DNA of 63,753 bases from NCBI RefSeq assembly GCF_010093385.1, contig NZ_PDWV01000021.1, forward strand, positions 1 to 63,753, read 5' to 3'. Shown in pieces: positions 11,695 through 22,710 of the stretch (its first letter is position 1; every line of letters starts with the position of its first letter). The notes under the pieces are model-generated. The model was not told where the DNA came from, ran no database searches, and was given only the letters and a program-made list of their open reading frames with translations. Origin of the DNA: Pseudoxanthomonas mexicana. Lineage in GTDB: Bacteria; Pseudomonadota; Gammaproteobacteria; Xanthomonadales; Xanthomonadaceae. The position numbers and the translations under genes were made by a program.

Positions 11695-12578
11695 TCACTT
11701 CTTTGCGGAAAACAGGGTATCGAGCTTCTGCTCGAAGGCGTGGTAACCGATGCGGTCGTACAGTTCCTCGCGGGTCTGCATGCTGTCGACCACGTTCTTC
11801 TGGTGGCCGTCGCGGCGGATCGCTTCGTACACGGTCTCGGCGGCCTTGTTCATCGCGCGGAACGCCGACAGCGGATACAGCTGGATCGCCACGCCGACCG
11901 AGGCCAGTTCCTCGCGGGTGAACAGCGGCGTCTTGCCGAACTCGGTGATGTTGGCCAATACCGGCACCTTCACCGCATCGACGAAACGCTGATAGGTGGG
12001 CAGGTCGTAGGCGGCCTCGGCGAAGATACCGTCGGCACCTGCCTCGACGCAGGCGATGGCGCGCTCGATGGCGGCGTCCACGCCTTCGACCTGGATGGCG
12101 TCGGTGCGCGCGATCAGGAAGAAATCCGGATCGGTCCTCGCATCGGCGGCCGCCTTCACGCGGTCGACCATCTCGCCGGCCGACACGATTTCCTTGCCCG
12201 GGCGATGGCCGCAACGCTTGGCGCCGACCTGGTCCTCGATGTGGCAGGCCGCCGCGCCGGCCTTGATCAGCGACTTCACCGTGCGCTCGATGTTGAACGC
12301 GCTGGGACCGAAGCCGGTGTCGATGTCGACCATCAGCGGCAGGTCGCAGACGTCGGTGATGCGGCGCACGTCGATCAGCACGTCTTCGAGCGTGTTGATA
12401 CCCAGATCGGGCAGGCCGAGCGATCCTGCGGCGACGCCGCCACCGGACAGATAGATCGCCCGGTAGCCGGCGCGCTTGGCCAGCAGGGCGTGGTTGGCGT
12501 GATGGCGCCGATCACCTGCAGCGGCGATTCGGCGGCGAGCGCGGTGCGGAATTTCGCGCCAGCGGAAACGGAACTCAT
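11695..12578 (-). pseudogene. prpB: 2-methylisocitrate lyase with an apparent 1-nt frameshift
   Basis: Would encode a ~294-residue PrpB, which splits 2-methylisocitrate into pyruvate and succinate. The start at 12578 reads [20 protein letters not shown] followed by QVIGAI and then leaves frame. The correct sequence ([20 protein letters not shown]) resumes one frame over and runs unbroken to the stop at 11695. One base (plus-strand T, between 12500 and 12501) is missing; restoring it gives the family's usual GAINANHALL. The rest is intact, including [20 protein letters not shown] and the NITEFGKTP region. It is either a true mutation or a sequencing/assembly error. It is first in a prpB-prpC operon and divergent from the HTH-citrate-synthase gene. 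Confidence 0.85.
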
Positions 12579-12677
12579 GGGAACTCCTCTCGATCTGGCG
12601 CCCGCATGTGCCGGCCGCCGGAGGTGCGTGAAGGGTACGCCCCTCTTCGGGAAGCAAATCTGGCACCATCCGCAGGG

Positions 12678-12704
12678 TTGATCAATCTTGATCGAACGAA
12701 TCAA
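12678..12704. promoter_or_regulatory. Candidate operator in the prpB / HTH-citrate-synthase divergent region
   Basis: An AT-rich island in otherwise GC-rich DNA contains the perfect palindrome TTGATCAA (12678-12685) followed by the spaced inverted repeat TTGAT-N7-ATCAA (12688-12704). It lies 10 nt before the start of the MerR-type HTH protein and about 100 nt upstream of prpB, well placed for one regulator to control both directions. Binding is inferred. Confidence 0.5.
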
Positions 12705-12713
12705 TATTTCCAC

Positions 12714-13931
12714 ATGGCCTCTGCGACCGACCTCCTGTCCGCCCGCGACACCTGCCGGCTACTGGGTATCAGCCAGGCCACGCTGTATGCGTACGTCAGC
12801 CGCGGCCTGCTGGAGTCGCGCCCGGGCAAGGACCACCGCAGCCGCCTCTACCTGCGCCAGGACGTGGAGCGGCTGGCCCAGCGCAAGCAGGTGGGGCGTG
12901 GCGCGGCCCGGGGCGCGGCGCAGAGCCTGGACCGGGGCCTGCCGGTGCTGGAGACGCAGATCTCCCTGATCCGGCCGGATGGCCCGTACTACCGGGGCCG
13001 GTCGGCGATCGCCATGGTCCACGACGGCGCCACGCTGGAAGACGTCGCGCGGCAACTCTGGGATTGCGGGGAGGACGACCCGTTCACCGCGCCTTCGCCG
13101 ACCCAATGGCCGGCGGTGGTCGCGCCACTGGCCACCGATGCCTCGCTGCCGCCGTTGGAGCGCGCGATGGCGACCATCCCGTTGTTGGCGCTGGACGTGC
13201 GCCACTCCTTCAATTCGGCGCCCCGCGTGCGCCACGAGATCGCCGCGGGGCTGCTGCGCCACAACGCCGCACTGCTGGTGGCCCAGCCGCCGTCCGGTGC
13301 GCCGGTGCACCGTGTGCTCGCGCAGGCCTGGCATCCGGGCGACGACGGCTTCGCCGACCTCGTGCGCGCCGCGCTGGTGGTCTGCGCCGATCACGAATTG
13401 AATGTCTCCGCGTTCGCCGCGCGCGTGGTCGCCTCCACCGGTGCGCACCTGCACGCCACCGTCTGCAGCGGCCTTGCCGCGCTGTCGGGGCCACGCCACG
13501 GCGGCGCCACGGCACGCGCGTACGCGCTGATCGCGGACGCGCGCGAGGCCGGGCATGCGCGCCGCTTCATCAGTGAACGCTGGCAGCGCGGCGACGATCT
13601 TCCCGGCTTCGGCCACGCGCTGTATCCGCAGGGCGATCCGCGCGGCGCCGAGCTGCTGGCACGCGCACGCGAACGCCATGCAGGCGAGCGCGAAATGGCC
13701 GCACTGGAAACGCTGATCGCCGCCACCGAAGACATCAGCGGCCTGCGACCGAACATCGATTTCATGCTCGCCGCGATCTGCCACCTCAACCGGCTGCCGG
13801 CGACGCCGGCGCTGGTGATGTTCGCCGCAGGCCGTCTGGCCGGCTGGCTGGCGCATGCGCTGGAACAGCAGGCGCAGGGCCGCCTGATCCGTCCGCGCGC
13901 CCGCTACACGGGCATCACGCCGGCGGCGTGA
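12714..13931 (+). CDS. Citrate-synthase-family protein fused to an N-terminal MerR-type HTH
   Basis: 405 residues. Residues 1-60 are a MerR/excisionase-type helix-turn-helix (DLLSARDTCRLLGISQATLY then a RSRLYLRQDVERL wing). Residues about 80-405 form a citrate-synthase fold with the expected catalytic positions kept: His262 in GPRHGGA, His301 in GFGHALYP, and Asp349 in NIDFML. A DNA-binding head on an apparently active-site-intact citrate synthase suggests a metabolite-sensing regulator, or an enzyme that also binds DNA. It is divergent from prpB with an AT-rich palindrome between them, so control of the prp genes is the natural hypothesis. ATG 12714 gives MASATDLL directly before the HTH; the longer frame upstream crosses the operator region and is unlikely. 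Function is inferred from architecture and context. Confidence 0.8.
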   Translation: MASATDLLSARDTCRLLGISQATLYAYVSRGLLESRPGKDHRSRLYLRQDVERLAQRKQVGRGAARGAAQSLDRGLPVLETQISLIRPDGPYYRGRSAIAMVHDGATLEDVARQLWDCGEDDPFTAPSPTQWPAVVAPLATDASLPPLERAMATIPLLALDVRHSFNSAPRVRHEIAAGLLRHNAALLVAQPPSGAPVHRVLAQAWHPGDDGFADLVRAALVVCADHELNVSAFAARVVASTGAHLHATVCSGLAALSGPRHGGATARAYALIADAREAGHARRFISERWQRGDDLPGFGHALYPQGDPRGAELLARARERHAGEREMAALETLIAATEDISGLRPNIDFMLAAICHLNRLPATPALVMFAAGRLAGWLAHALEQQAQGRLIRPRARYTGITPAA

Positions 13932-14002
13932 TGCGCGCGCGGGTTTGACATCGCGGACGCATGCAGGGACCCTGCGGATGTCCGTCCACCGTGTCGCCCG
14001 CA

Positions 14003-15403
14003 ATGCGCCCTGCCCTCCTCCTGTGCCTGCTGTTGACGATGATGACGCCCACCACCATCGCCGGGAATGCCGACAATCCTCACGCACCGACCGCGGCAGC
14101 CACGCCGGTGCCGCCCCCGCCTGCCTGGTTGCCCGTCCTGGAGGCGCGCTACGACGCCGAGTTGCGTGCTACCGGGCTCGACGACCGTGTGTTCACCGCT
14201 GAGCACTGGTGGACCGTGACCACGCCGCTGCTGGAGCGCACGCGCGGTTTCCATGTGGAAGAAATCGGCCGCAGCGTGGAGAACCGTCCGCTGCGCCACG
14301 TGCGCTGGGGCGAAGGCAGGACGCAGGTACTGCTCTGGTCGCAGATGCACGGCGACGAGAGCACGGCCTCGATGGTGCTGTCGGACCTGTTCCGCTTCCT
14401 CGGCGAACACCCGGACGATCCGCAGGTGGAGGCGCTGCGCGCGAATACCACGCTGCATTTCCTGCCTATCCTCAATCCCGACGGCGCCGCGCGTTTCCAG
14501 CGTCGCAACGTGCAGGGCATCGACATCAACCGCGATGCGCGCATGCTGGCGACACCTGAAGCGCGCACGCTGAAGGCGCTGTACGACAAGGTAAAGCCGA
14601 TGTACGGCTTCAACCTGCACGACCAGCGCGTCGGCTACCGCGCCGGCGACTCCGACCGCGGCACCGCCATCGCATTGTTGTCGCCGCCGTACAACCACGC
14701 CGCCGACGTCAACGACGTGCGCACGCGCGCCATCGAAGTGGCGGGCGTGATCCGCACGGCGCTGGAACCTTACCTGGCCGGCCATATCGCACGCTGGGAT
14801 GAAACCTTCGATCCGCGCGCGTTCGGCGACCTCACCACGCAGTGGGGCGCCAGCACCGTGCTGATCGAGGCCGGCGGCATCGAGGGCGACGTGCAGAAGC
14901 AGCGCCTGCGCAAGCTCTACTTCCTCGGCCTGGTGGCGGCGCTGGACAGCATCGCGACGGGGAGCCACCAGGGCGTATCGCCTGCGCTCTACCGCGAACT
15001 GCCGGAGAACGGCGACGTGTGGCCCGACCTGCTGGTGCGCGGCGGCACGCTGGCCGTGCCGGGCCGGCCGCCGATGAAGGCCGACCTGCTGGTCAACTTC
15101 CGCAACCCATTGATGGAAACCGACGGTGCGATCGCCGATGTCGGCGATCTCGGCAGAAAGAAGGCGCGCCGCACCATCAACGCACGCGACCTGTTCATCG
15201 TGCCGATCCCGGGACATGCGGGCGAACGCACGCTGATCGAAGCCAACGACGACGGCGACAACGACGAGCCGCCCTCGCCTCTGCCGCTCACGCCGGGTGC
15301 GAGCGCGCACTTCGTGCTCAGCCGCGATCCGCAGGGCCGCGACGTGGTGTGGACGCTGGATGGCAGCGTGGATCCGGCGGCGCCCTCGCCACCCGCACGC
15401 TGA
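14003..15403 (+). CDS. Secreted M14-family zinc carboxypeptidase
   Basis: 466 residues. ATG 14003 begins a signal peptide (MRPALLLCLLLTMMTPTTIA). The M14 zinc site is visible: the HxxE pair in QMHGDES and the third ligand His in FNLHDQR. The catalytic Glu lies in LIEAGG, and NINRD-like DINRDAR provides the substrate carboxylate arginine. About 170 residues follow the peptidase domain; they contain Pro-rich and acidic stretches (a DDGDNDEPPSPLPL run) and are of unknown role. Predicted periplasmic or extracellular metallopeptidase trimming C-terminal residues from peptides; specificity cannot be read. It starts 71 nt after the HTH-citrate-synthase gene on the same strand, and converges with prpE, whose stop lies 3 nt beyond its own. 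Confidence 0.85.
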   Translation: MRPALLLCLLLTMMTPTTIAGNADNPHAPTAAATPVPPPPAWLPVLEARYDAELRATGLDDRVFTAEHWWTVTTPLLERTRGFHVEEIGRSVENRPLRHVRWGEGRTQVLLWSQMHGDESTASMVLSDLFRFLGEHPDDPQVEALRANTTLHFLPILNPDGAARFQRRNVQGIDINRDARMLATPEARTLKALYDKVKPMYGFNLHDQRVGYRAGDSDRGTAIALLSPPYNHAADVNDVRTRAIEVAGVIRTALEPYLAGHIARWDETFDPRAFGDLTTQWGASTVLIEAGGIEGDVQKQRLRKLYFLGLVAALDSIATGSHQGVSPALYRELPENGDVWPDLLVRGGTLAVPGRPPMKADLLVNFRNPLMETDGAIADVGDLGRKKARRTINARDLFIVPIPGHAGERTLIEANDDGDNDEPPSPLPLTPGASAHFVLSRDPQGRDVVWTLDGSVDPAAPSPPAR

Positions 15404-15406
15404 TCT

Positions 15407-17308
15407 TCAGCTACCGACTTCCGGCCCGCGCTGCAGCGCGCGTTTCACTTCCTCCAGCGCGTTGGGATCGTCCAACGTGGACAGGTCGCCGGGATCGGCG
15501 CCCTGCGCCAGCGCCTGCAGCGAGCGCCGCAGCAGCTTGCCGGAGCGCGTCTTCGGCAACGCATTGACGATGTAGACGCGCGCCGGCCGCGCGACCGCGC
15601 CCAGGCTCTGCTCCACCGTGCGCCGCATGCCATCGGCGGCCTGCACGCGCTCATGCGGTTCGTCGGTGGCCTGGCGCAGCGTCGCGAACACCACCGGCAC
15701 CTGCCCTTTCAGTTCGTCGGCCACGCCGATCACGGCGGCTTCCGCCACGGCCGGGAAGCCGGAGACGGATTCCTCGATCTCGCGCGTGCCCAGGCGATGC
15801 CCGGCGACGTTGATGACGTCGTCGGTGCGGCCGAGGATGAAGGTGTAGCCGTCCTCGTCGCGGATCGCCCAGTCCAGCGAGCTGTACAGCAGTTCCTTGA
15901 AATGGCTGAAATAGCTGGAGAGAAAGCGTGCGTCGTCGTTCCAGATCGTCGTCATGCACCCCGGCGGCAGCGGCGGCTGCATGACCAGCACGCCCTTCTG
16001 ACCGGGCCCGACGTCCTCGCCGGTGCTTTCGTCGATCACCTTCATCCTGTAGCCGAGATTCGGGAACCCGGGCGAACCGAAGCGCACCGGCTTCATGTCC
16101 AGGCCCGGCAGCAACGTCAACGCGGGCCAGCCGGTCTCGGTCTGCCAGTAGTTGTCGATCACCGGCTTGCCCAAGGCATCGGTGATCCAGTGCGCAGTAG
16201 GCTCATCCAGCGGCTCGCCCGCGAGGAACAGGTATTTCAGCTCGGACAGGTCGTGGCGCTTGATGAAGTCGATGTCGTGCTTCTTCAGCACGCGCACCGC
16301 CGTCGGCGAGGAGAACATCGTGCGCACGCCGTACTGCTCGCACAGCGCCCACCAGATGCCGGCATCCGGATGGGTCGGCAGACCCTCGTAGAGCACCGAG
16401 GTCGCGCCGACGATCAGCGGGCCGTACACGTTGTAGGAATGACCCACCGCCCAGCCCACATCCGAGGTGGAGAACATCACCTGCCCGGGCCCCACGTCGA
16501 ACACCGTGCGCATGGACAGCGCCATGGCCACGGCATAGCCGCCGACATCCCGCTGCACGCCCTTGGGCTTGCCGGTGGTGCCGGAGGTGTAGAGCAGATA
16601 GCTGGGCTCGTTCGACTCCAGCCATTCGACGGGCACCTCGGCGTCGCCGACGGCGGCGCGCAGCGTGGCGTAGTCTTCGTCGCGGCCGGCGACCTTCGGC
16701 TCGGCCGCATCCAGCCCGCGCGAGACGATCAGCACCCTGGCCGGCGGCGTGGCGGCCTTCGCGCAGGCTTCGTCCACCAGCGGCTTGTACGGGATGACCT
16801 TGCCCCCGCGGCTTCCCGCATCGGCGGCGATCAGCAACTTGGGTTGCGCGTCGTCGATGCGCAGCGCCAGGTTGTGCGCGGCGAAGCCGCCGAACACCAC
16901 CGAATGCACCGCGCCGATGCGCGCGCAGGCCAGCATCGCGAACACGGCTTCGGCCATGTTGGGCATGTAGATGACCACGCGGTCGCCGCGGCCGACATCG
17001 AGCTTCTTCAGCACCGCGGCGAAGGCGTTCACTTCGCGGTAGAGGTCCCGGTAGGTCAGCTCGCGGGTGACATCGGTCTCGGTGGACACCGCCACCAGCG
17101 CCAACTGATCGCCGCGTTCGGCGAGGTGGCGATCCACCGCGTTGTAGCAGAGATTGGTCTGCCCGCCGACGAACCAGCGGCGGAACGGGGGGTTGGAATA
17201 GTCCAGCACCTGCTGCGGCGGCACATGCCAGTGGATGGCCTTCGCCTCCTCGCCCCAGAAGGCCTCGGGCTGCTCGATCGAGCGCCGGTAGACGTCTTCG
17301 TATGCCAT
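15407..17308 (-). CDS. prpE: Propionyl-CoA synthetase
   Basis: 633 residues, ANL-superfamily acyl-CoA synthetase that activates propionate with ATP and CoA. The AMP-binding loop YTSGTTGKPKG, the NYWQTETGWP motif and the C-terminal lysine motif (LPKTRSGKLLRR) are present. The GGQTNLCYNAVDRH region is more typical of PrpE than of acetyl-CoA synthetase Acs, and the length (Acs is about 650) agrees. I chose ATG 17308 (MAYEDVYRRS) because GGGAGGATC lies 5 nt upstream; the longer frame adds an unrelated leader. It feeds propionyl-CoA to PrpC. It converges on the M14 peptidase gene with a 3-nt gap and is 222 nt downstream of mdh, from which it is separated by a terminator. Confidence 0.9.
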   Translation of the reverse strand: MAYEDVYRRSIEQPEAFWGEEAKAIHWHVPPQQVLDYSNPPFRRWFVGGQTNLCYNAVDRHLAERGDQLALVAVSTETDVTRELTYRDLYREVNAFAAVLKKLDVGRGDRVVIYMPNMAEAVFAMLACARIGAVHSVVFGGFAAHNLALRIDDAQPKLLIAADAGSRGGKVIPYKPLVDEACAKAATPPARVLIVSRGLDAAEPKVAGRDEDYATLRAAVGDAEVPVEWLESNEPSYLLYTSGTTGKPKGVQRDVGGYAVAMALSMRTVFDVGPGQVMFSTSDVGWAVGHSYNVYGPLIVGATSVLYEGLPTHPDAGIWWALCEQYGVRTMFSSPTAVRVLKKHDIDFIKRHDLSELKYLFLAGEPLDEPTAHWITDALGKPVIDNYWQTETGWPALTLLPGLDMKPVRFGSPGFPNLGYRMKVIDESTGEDVGPGQKGVLVMQPPLPPGCMTTIWNDDARFLSSYFSHFKELLYSSLDWAIRDEDGYTFILGRTDDVINVAGHRLGTREIEESVSGFPAVAEAAVIGVADELKGQVPVVFATLRQATDEPHERVQAADGMRRTVEQSLGAVARPARVYIVNALPKTRSGKLLRRSLQALAQGADPGDLSTLDDPNALEEVKRALQRGPEVGS

Positions 17309-17476
17309 GCGATCCTCCCAGATCCGACAGCCGACACCAGCATAGACCTGCCCCGTCGCGGCCACCTTCCTACCTTGGTCGCATGGCGCCCCGTGGAGGC
17401 ATCAACGCACGTCGCTCGTCACGCGTCGCGACGCGCCCGGATGGTGAACCATGGGAGTGGCGATGCGCGATGCCGC

Positions 17477-17506
17477 AAAACGAACGCCGGGCATAAGCCC
17501 GGCGTT
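17477..17506 (-). terminator. Rho-independent terminator after mdh
   Basis: A perfect 10-bp stem (AACGCCGGGC / GCCCGGCGTT) with a 4-nt loop at 17483-17506, read on the minus strand, is followed by CGTTTT. It begins 24 nt after the mdh stop and separates mdh from prpE. Confidence 0.8.
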
Positions 17507-17530
17507 CTTCGCACTCATTGCAGGCGGCGA

Positions 17531-18517
17531 TCAACCCAGCAGGTGCGCGACGCCACTGCGCTCTTCTTCCAGTTCGCCCAGGGTCTTGTCGATGGCGGCC
17601 TGGCTGAAGTCGTCGATCGGCAGGTCCCTGACCATCGTGTACTCGCCGTTCTCGGTGGTGACGGCGAAGCCGAACATCACGCCTTCCGGAATGCCGTAGC
17701 TGCCGTCGGACGGGATGCCCATCGTCACCCACTTGCCGTTGCTGCCCAGCACCCAGTCGCGCACGTGGTCGATGGCGGCGTTGGCGGCCGAGGCGGCCGA
17801 GGACAGGCCGCGCGCTTCGATGATCGCGGCGCCGCGCTTGCCGACCTGCGGGATGAAGGTGTTGGCGTTCCAGTCGGCGTCGTTGATCTTGTCCTTCAGC
17901 GACTGGCCGTTGACCGTGGCGAAGCGGTAGTCCGGGTACATGGTCGGGCTGTGGTTGCCCCACACGACCAGCTTCTCGATGTCGCCCACGGCGACGCCCG
18001 CCTTGTTGGCCAGCTGCGAGAGCGCGCGGTTGTGGTCCAGGCGCAGCATGGCGGTGAAGTTCTTCGACGGCAGGGCCGGCGCGGACTTCATCGCGATGTA
18101 GGCATTGGTGTTGGCCGGGTTGCCGACCACCAGCACCTTGACGTTGCGGCTGGCGACCTTGTTCAGCGCCGCGCCCTGGGCGGTGAAGATCTTGGCGTTC
18201 TCCAGCAGCAGGTCCTTGCGCTCCATGCCCGGGCCGCGCGGACGCGCGCCGACCAGCAGGGCCACGTCGGCATCCTTGAACGCGACTTCCGGATCGTCGG
18301 TGCCGACGATACCGGCCAGCAGCGGGAACGCGCAGTCTTCCAGCTCCATGATCACGCCCTTCAGCGCGGCCTGGGCCTTCTCCAGCGGCAGCTCGAGCAG
18401 TTGCAGGATGACCGGCTGGTCCTTGCCCAGCATTTCGCCGGAGGCGATGCGGAACAGCAGCGCATAGCCGATCTGGCCAGCAGCGCCGGTGACGGCAACA
18501 CGGACGGGGGTTTTCAT
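17531..18517 (-). CDS. mdh: NAD-dependent malate dehydrogenase
   Basis: 328 residues, the length of Xanthomonad and other LDH-like type 2 malate dehydrogenases. The NAD-binding loop [13 protein letters not shown] lies at residues 9-21. The substrate arginines are in [14 protein letters not shown], and the catalytic His is in [13 protein letters not shown]. It interconverts malate and oxaloacetate in the TCA cycle, cytoplasmic. ATG 18517 has a clear AAAGGAG ribosome site 8 nt upstream. It supplies oxaloacetate for both citrate and methylcitrate synthesis, but nothing in the sequence ties its expression to the prp genes. The upstream gap holds a dispersed inverted repeat; downstream is a terminator. 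Confidence 0.95.
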   Translation of the reverse strand: MKTPVRVAVTGAAGQIGYALLFRIASGEMLGKDQPVILQLLELPLEKAQAALKGVIMELEDCAFPLLAGIVGTDDPEVAFKDADVALLVGARPRGPGMERKDLLLENAKIFTAQGAALNKVASRNVKVLVVGNPANTNAYIAMKSAPALPSKNFTAMLRLDHNRALSQLANKAGVAVGDIEKLVVWGNHSPTMYPDYRFATVNGQSLKDKINDADWNANTFIPQVGKRGAAIIEARGLSSAASAANAAIDHVRDWVLGSNGKWVTMGIPSDGSYGIPEGVMFGFAVTTENGEYTMVRDLPIDDFSQAAIDKTLGELEEERSGVAHLLG

Positions 18518-18539
18518 GGTGCGGACTCCTTTGGAAAGC

Positions 18540-18628
18540 GGGAACGGGGACCTGGGAACGGGAAATGGGACATCGCGGGCAGCGTCGCGCGGAACCTTCT
18601 TTCCCGGTTCCCCGTTCCCTGTTCCCGC
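18540..18628. repeat. Imperfect inverted repeat of GGGAACGGG units
   Basis: Left arm 18540-18570 is built of GGGAACGGG-type units, and right arm 18601-18628 is roughly its reverse complement (TTCCCGGTTCCCCGTTCCC). They flank a 30-nt centre. Repeats of this composition are common between genes in Xanthomonadaceae (recalled). It occupies most of the 119-bp gap between the aminotransferase and mdh, probably inside the mdh leader. Confidence 0.7.
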
Positions 18629-18636
18629 CGTACTTG

Positions 18637-19839
18637 TTACTTCAACTCGGCAAAGAATTCCTGGAAGCGTTGCAGCCCCGGCGCCAGTTGCGGCGTCGGG
18701 CAGGTGTAGCTGATGCGCAGCGCGCGCGGCTCGCCGAATGCCGAACCCGGCACGCAGGCCACGCCCTTGGCGTCGAGCAGCGCATTGCAGAAGTCGACAT
18801 CGTTCTCGATCTTCACGCCGTTGTGCGACTGGCCGAAGGCGCAGCTGATGTCCGGGAACACGTAGAACGCACCCTGCGGACGCGGGCAAACCACGCCGGG
18901 AATCGCATTCATCGCGGCCAGCACCTGGTCGCGCTTGGCCTGGAACTCGGCGTTCTTCGCGACCGGCACGTCCTGCGGACCGGTCAGCGCGGCGATCGCC
19001 GCAGCGGTGACGACTTCCGGCACGTTGGTGATGTGGTTGGAGTTCATCGTAGTCAGCGCCTTGGCGACCACCTCGGGGCCGGCCATGAAGCCCACGCGCC
19101 AGCCCGGCATGCCGTAGGTCTTGGACAGCGAATCGACGAAGACCGTGCGATCACGCAGTTCCGGCCGCGCCTGCACGAAGTTGGTGTAGGCCAGTCCGTC
19201 GAACAGCATGCGGTTGTAGATGTCGTCGGTGATGATCCACGTGTCCGGGTGCTTCACCAATACATCGGCCAGCGCGGCGACTTCCTCGCGCGTGTAGACC
19301 ATGCCCGTCGGATTGGACGGGTTGTTGAACAGGAAGACCTTCGGCTTGTGCGTCGCCAGCGCTTGGTCCAGCTGCGCCGGCGTCAGCTTGTAGTCCTGGC
19401 TGGCCGGACACGGCAGCGGCACCGCCTTCGCGTTGACGATGTCGGCGATGTCGGCGTAGGTGGTCCAGTACGGCGACGGATAGACGATGGTGTCGCCCTC
19501 GTCCAGCAACGACTCGGCCAGGTTGTACAGGATGTGCTTGGCGCCGATGCCGGTGGACACGTTGGCACGCGTATAGCCGGTCAGGCCCAGCGCCTCGATG
19601 TGCTGCAGGAAGGCGTCCAGCAGCGCGTCGGTGCCGCGGTTGCTGCCGTACTGGCCGGAGTCCTTCGCCAGCGCGTCGCGCGCGGCCTGGTAGACGTGGT
19701 CGCCGGGCAGGAAATTGGGAACGCCGATCGAGAAGCTGATGATGTCGCGGCCTTCGGCCTTCAGCTTCTTGGCCTTTTCGGCCACTGCCATGATCGCACT
19801 TGGCTTGGCGCGACCGATGCGCCGGGCAAGCAGGGGCAT
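18637..19839 (-). CDS. Class I PLP-dependent aminotransferase, probably aspartate aminotransferase
   Basis: 400 residues, fold-type I aminotransferase of the Ib (AspC/AAT) group. The PLP lysine is Lys240 in [15 protein letters not shown]. The cofactor-binding segment [11 protein letters not shown] and the C-terminal substrate arginine in ALRISYT are present. The N-terminus ([20 protein letters not shown]) is typical of this group. The likely reaction is aspartate plus 2-oxoglutarate to oxaloacetate plus glutamate; aromatic or prephenate substrates are possible in this group and cannot be excluded. ATG 19839 was accepted because it gives the family N-terminus. A T/A-rich tract upstream on the minus strand (GATACCAT near 19900) could be its -10 region. 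Followed by the GGGAACGGG repeat and then mdh. Confidence 0.88.
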   Translation of the reverse strand: MPLLARRIGRAKPSAIMAVAEKAKKLKAEGRDIISFSIGVPNFLPGDHVYQAARDALAKDSGQYGSNRGTDALLDAFLQHIEALGLTGYTRANVSTGIGAKHILYNLAESLLDEGDTIVYPSPYWTTYADIADIVNAKAVPLPCPASQDYKLTPAQLDQALATHKPKVFLFNNPSNPTGMVYTREEVAALADVLVKHPDTWIITDDIYNRMLFDGLAYTNFVQARPELRDRTVFVDSLSKTYGMPGWRVGFMAGPEVVAKALTTMNSNHITNVPEVVTAAAIAALTGPQDVPVAKNAEFQAKRDQVLAAMNAIPGVVCPRPQGAFYVFPDISCAFGQSHNGVKIENDVDFCNALLDAKGVACVPGSAFGEPRALRISYTCPTPQLAPGLQRFQEFFAELK

Positions 19840-19981
19840 TGCACAACCTCGCGTGGAAAGGTCAGGGAGGGTCGCCGCCGTCTTTTTTTGCGGCGCAAAA
19901 TGGTATCACGACCCCTCGCCGCGACCGGATGCGCCAAAGGTCCAAGGCGGCGGGTGCCGCCGCCTTGGATGGAGCCCAGGA

Positions 19982-20479
19982 TCAGGCGCTCAGGAAGCGG
20001 TTCCACTCCGCCACGCGCTCGGCCTTGGCGGCCAGCACGGCGTCGGCGTCGCCATCGATCGTCACCTTGTTGATCAGGTCGCCCTGCTTCACGGCATCGA
20101 CCACGTCCAGGCCTTCGGTGACCTTGCCGAACACGGTGTGCTTGCCGTCCAGCCACGGCGTGGGCACATGGGTGATGAAGAACTGGCTGCCGTTGGTGTT
20201 CGGGCCGGCATTGGCCATGGACAGCACGCCACGCTCGTGGCGCACGCCGTTGGTGGTTTCGTCCTCGAAGCGGTAGCCCGGGCCGCCACGGCCGGAGCCT
20301 TCCGGGCAGCCGCCCTGGATCATGAAGTCGGCGATCACGCGGTGGAAGTTCAGGCCGTCGTAGAAGCCACGCTTGGCCAGGCTGACGAAATTGGCCACCG
20401 TCAGCGGCGCCTTGTCGGGGTACAGCTCGATCTTGATGGGGCCGCGCGAGGTATCGAAGGTGGCGGTCAGCTGACTCAT
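19982..20479 (-). CDS. ppiB: Cytoplasmic cyclophilin-type peptidyl-prolyl isomerase B
   Basis: 165 residues, single cyclophilin domain without a signal peptide, matching cytoplasmic PpiB. Conserved active-site stretches are [13 protein letters not shown] (catalytic Arg/Phe), [16 protein letters not shown] and [11 protein letters not shown]. It catalyses cis-trans isomerisation of prolyl bonds during folding. ATG 20479 has GGAGAACC upstream on the minus strand. Its promoter must lie in the 387-bp gap shared with the divergent typA. Downstream, a GC hairpin (about 19947-19968, GGCGGCGGGTGCCGCCGCC) lacks a T tract and is at best a weak terminator before the aminotransferase. Confidence 0.95.
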   Translation of the reverse strand: MSQLTATFDTSRGPIKIELYPDKAPLTVANFVSLAKRGFYDGLNFHRVIADFMIQGGCPEGSGRGGPGYRFEDETTNGVRHERGVLSMANAGPNTNGSQFFITHVPTPWLDGKHTVFGKVTEGLDVVDAVKQGDLINKVTIDGDADAVLAAKAERVAEWNRFLSA

Positions 20480-20866
20480 GGGGTGGTTCTCCGGGGTGAA
20501 AAAAGGGAAACGGATGGTGGCGTACCGCGCCGGCAGTGGCTACCCGGGTGCGGCCAAGCCCGACATCGGGTGGGCCACGAGACCATGGAAGCGCCAGACG
20601 CCCCCTCCCCGCCCACCACGTGGCCGGATGGGGGAGCGGCGACAGGTCAAGGCCGGGGATGCGGGCCTACCCTTTGCCAGATCACGGCGCCAGCCCGGGC
20701 TTTCAAGGGAAGACCGTCGTCGGCGGCGCTCGTTCAGTGTTCTCCGGCAAATCAGGTGCTTAGGGCTCGATAGCCCGCTATAATACGCCGCCTTCTTTCC
20801 TCCCCGTCCTCGCGCCCTGCCCCTTCGAAGGGGGTATCCGGGTGCGTTTTTCCGATCCCAGAATCC
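20480..20866. other. Divergent intergenic region between ppiB and typA
   Basis: 387 bp with no credible gene. It must hold two divergent promoters. On the plus strand a perfect TATAAT (20779-20784) lies 82 nt before the typA start; the -35 is weak. GC-rich stretches near 20600-20700 show no obvious function. Confidence 0.55.
20779..20784 (+). promoter_or_regulatory. typA -10 box
   Basis: Consensus TATAAT in the context CCCGCTATAATACG, an extended GC-flanked -10. No good -35 hexamer is seen at 16-18 nt upstream. The transcript would have an untranslated leader of about 75 nt. Confidence 0.6.
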
Positions 20867-22696
<1,830 letters not shown>

Positions 22697-22710
22697 TTGC
22701 CGCCCGCGCC

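Noticed and set aside
10225-12681. Plus-strand open frame of 818 codons opposite prpC and prpB
   Set aside because: It runs antisense to two recognised genes and has no domain; it also masks the prpB frameshift.
19945-19970. GGCGGCGGGTGCCGCCGCC hairpin after ppiB as a terminator
   Set aside because: The stem is good but there is no T tract on the minus strand; too weak to call.
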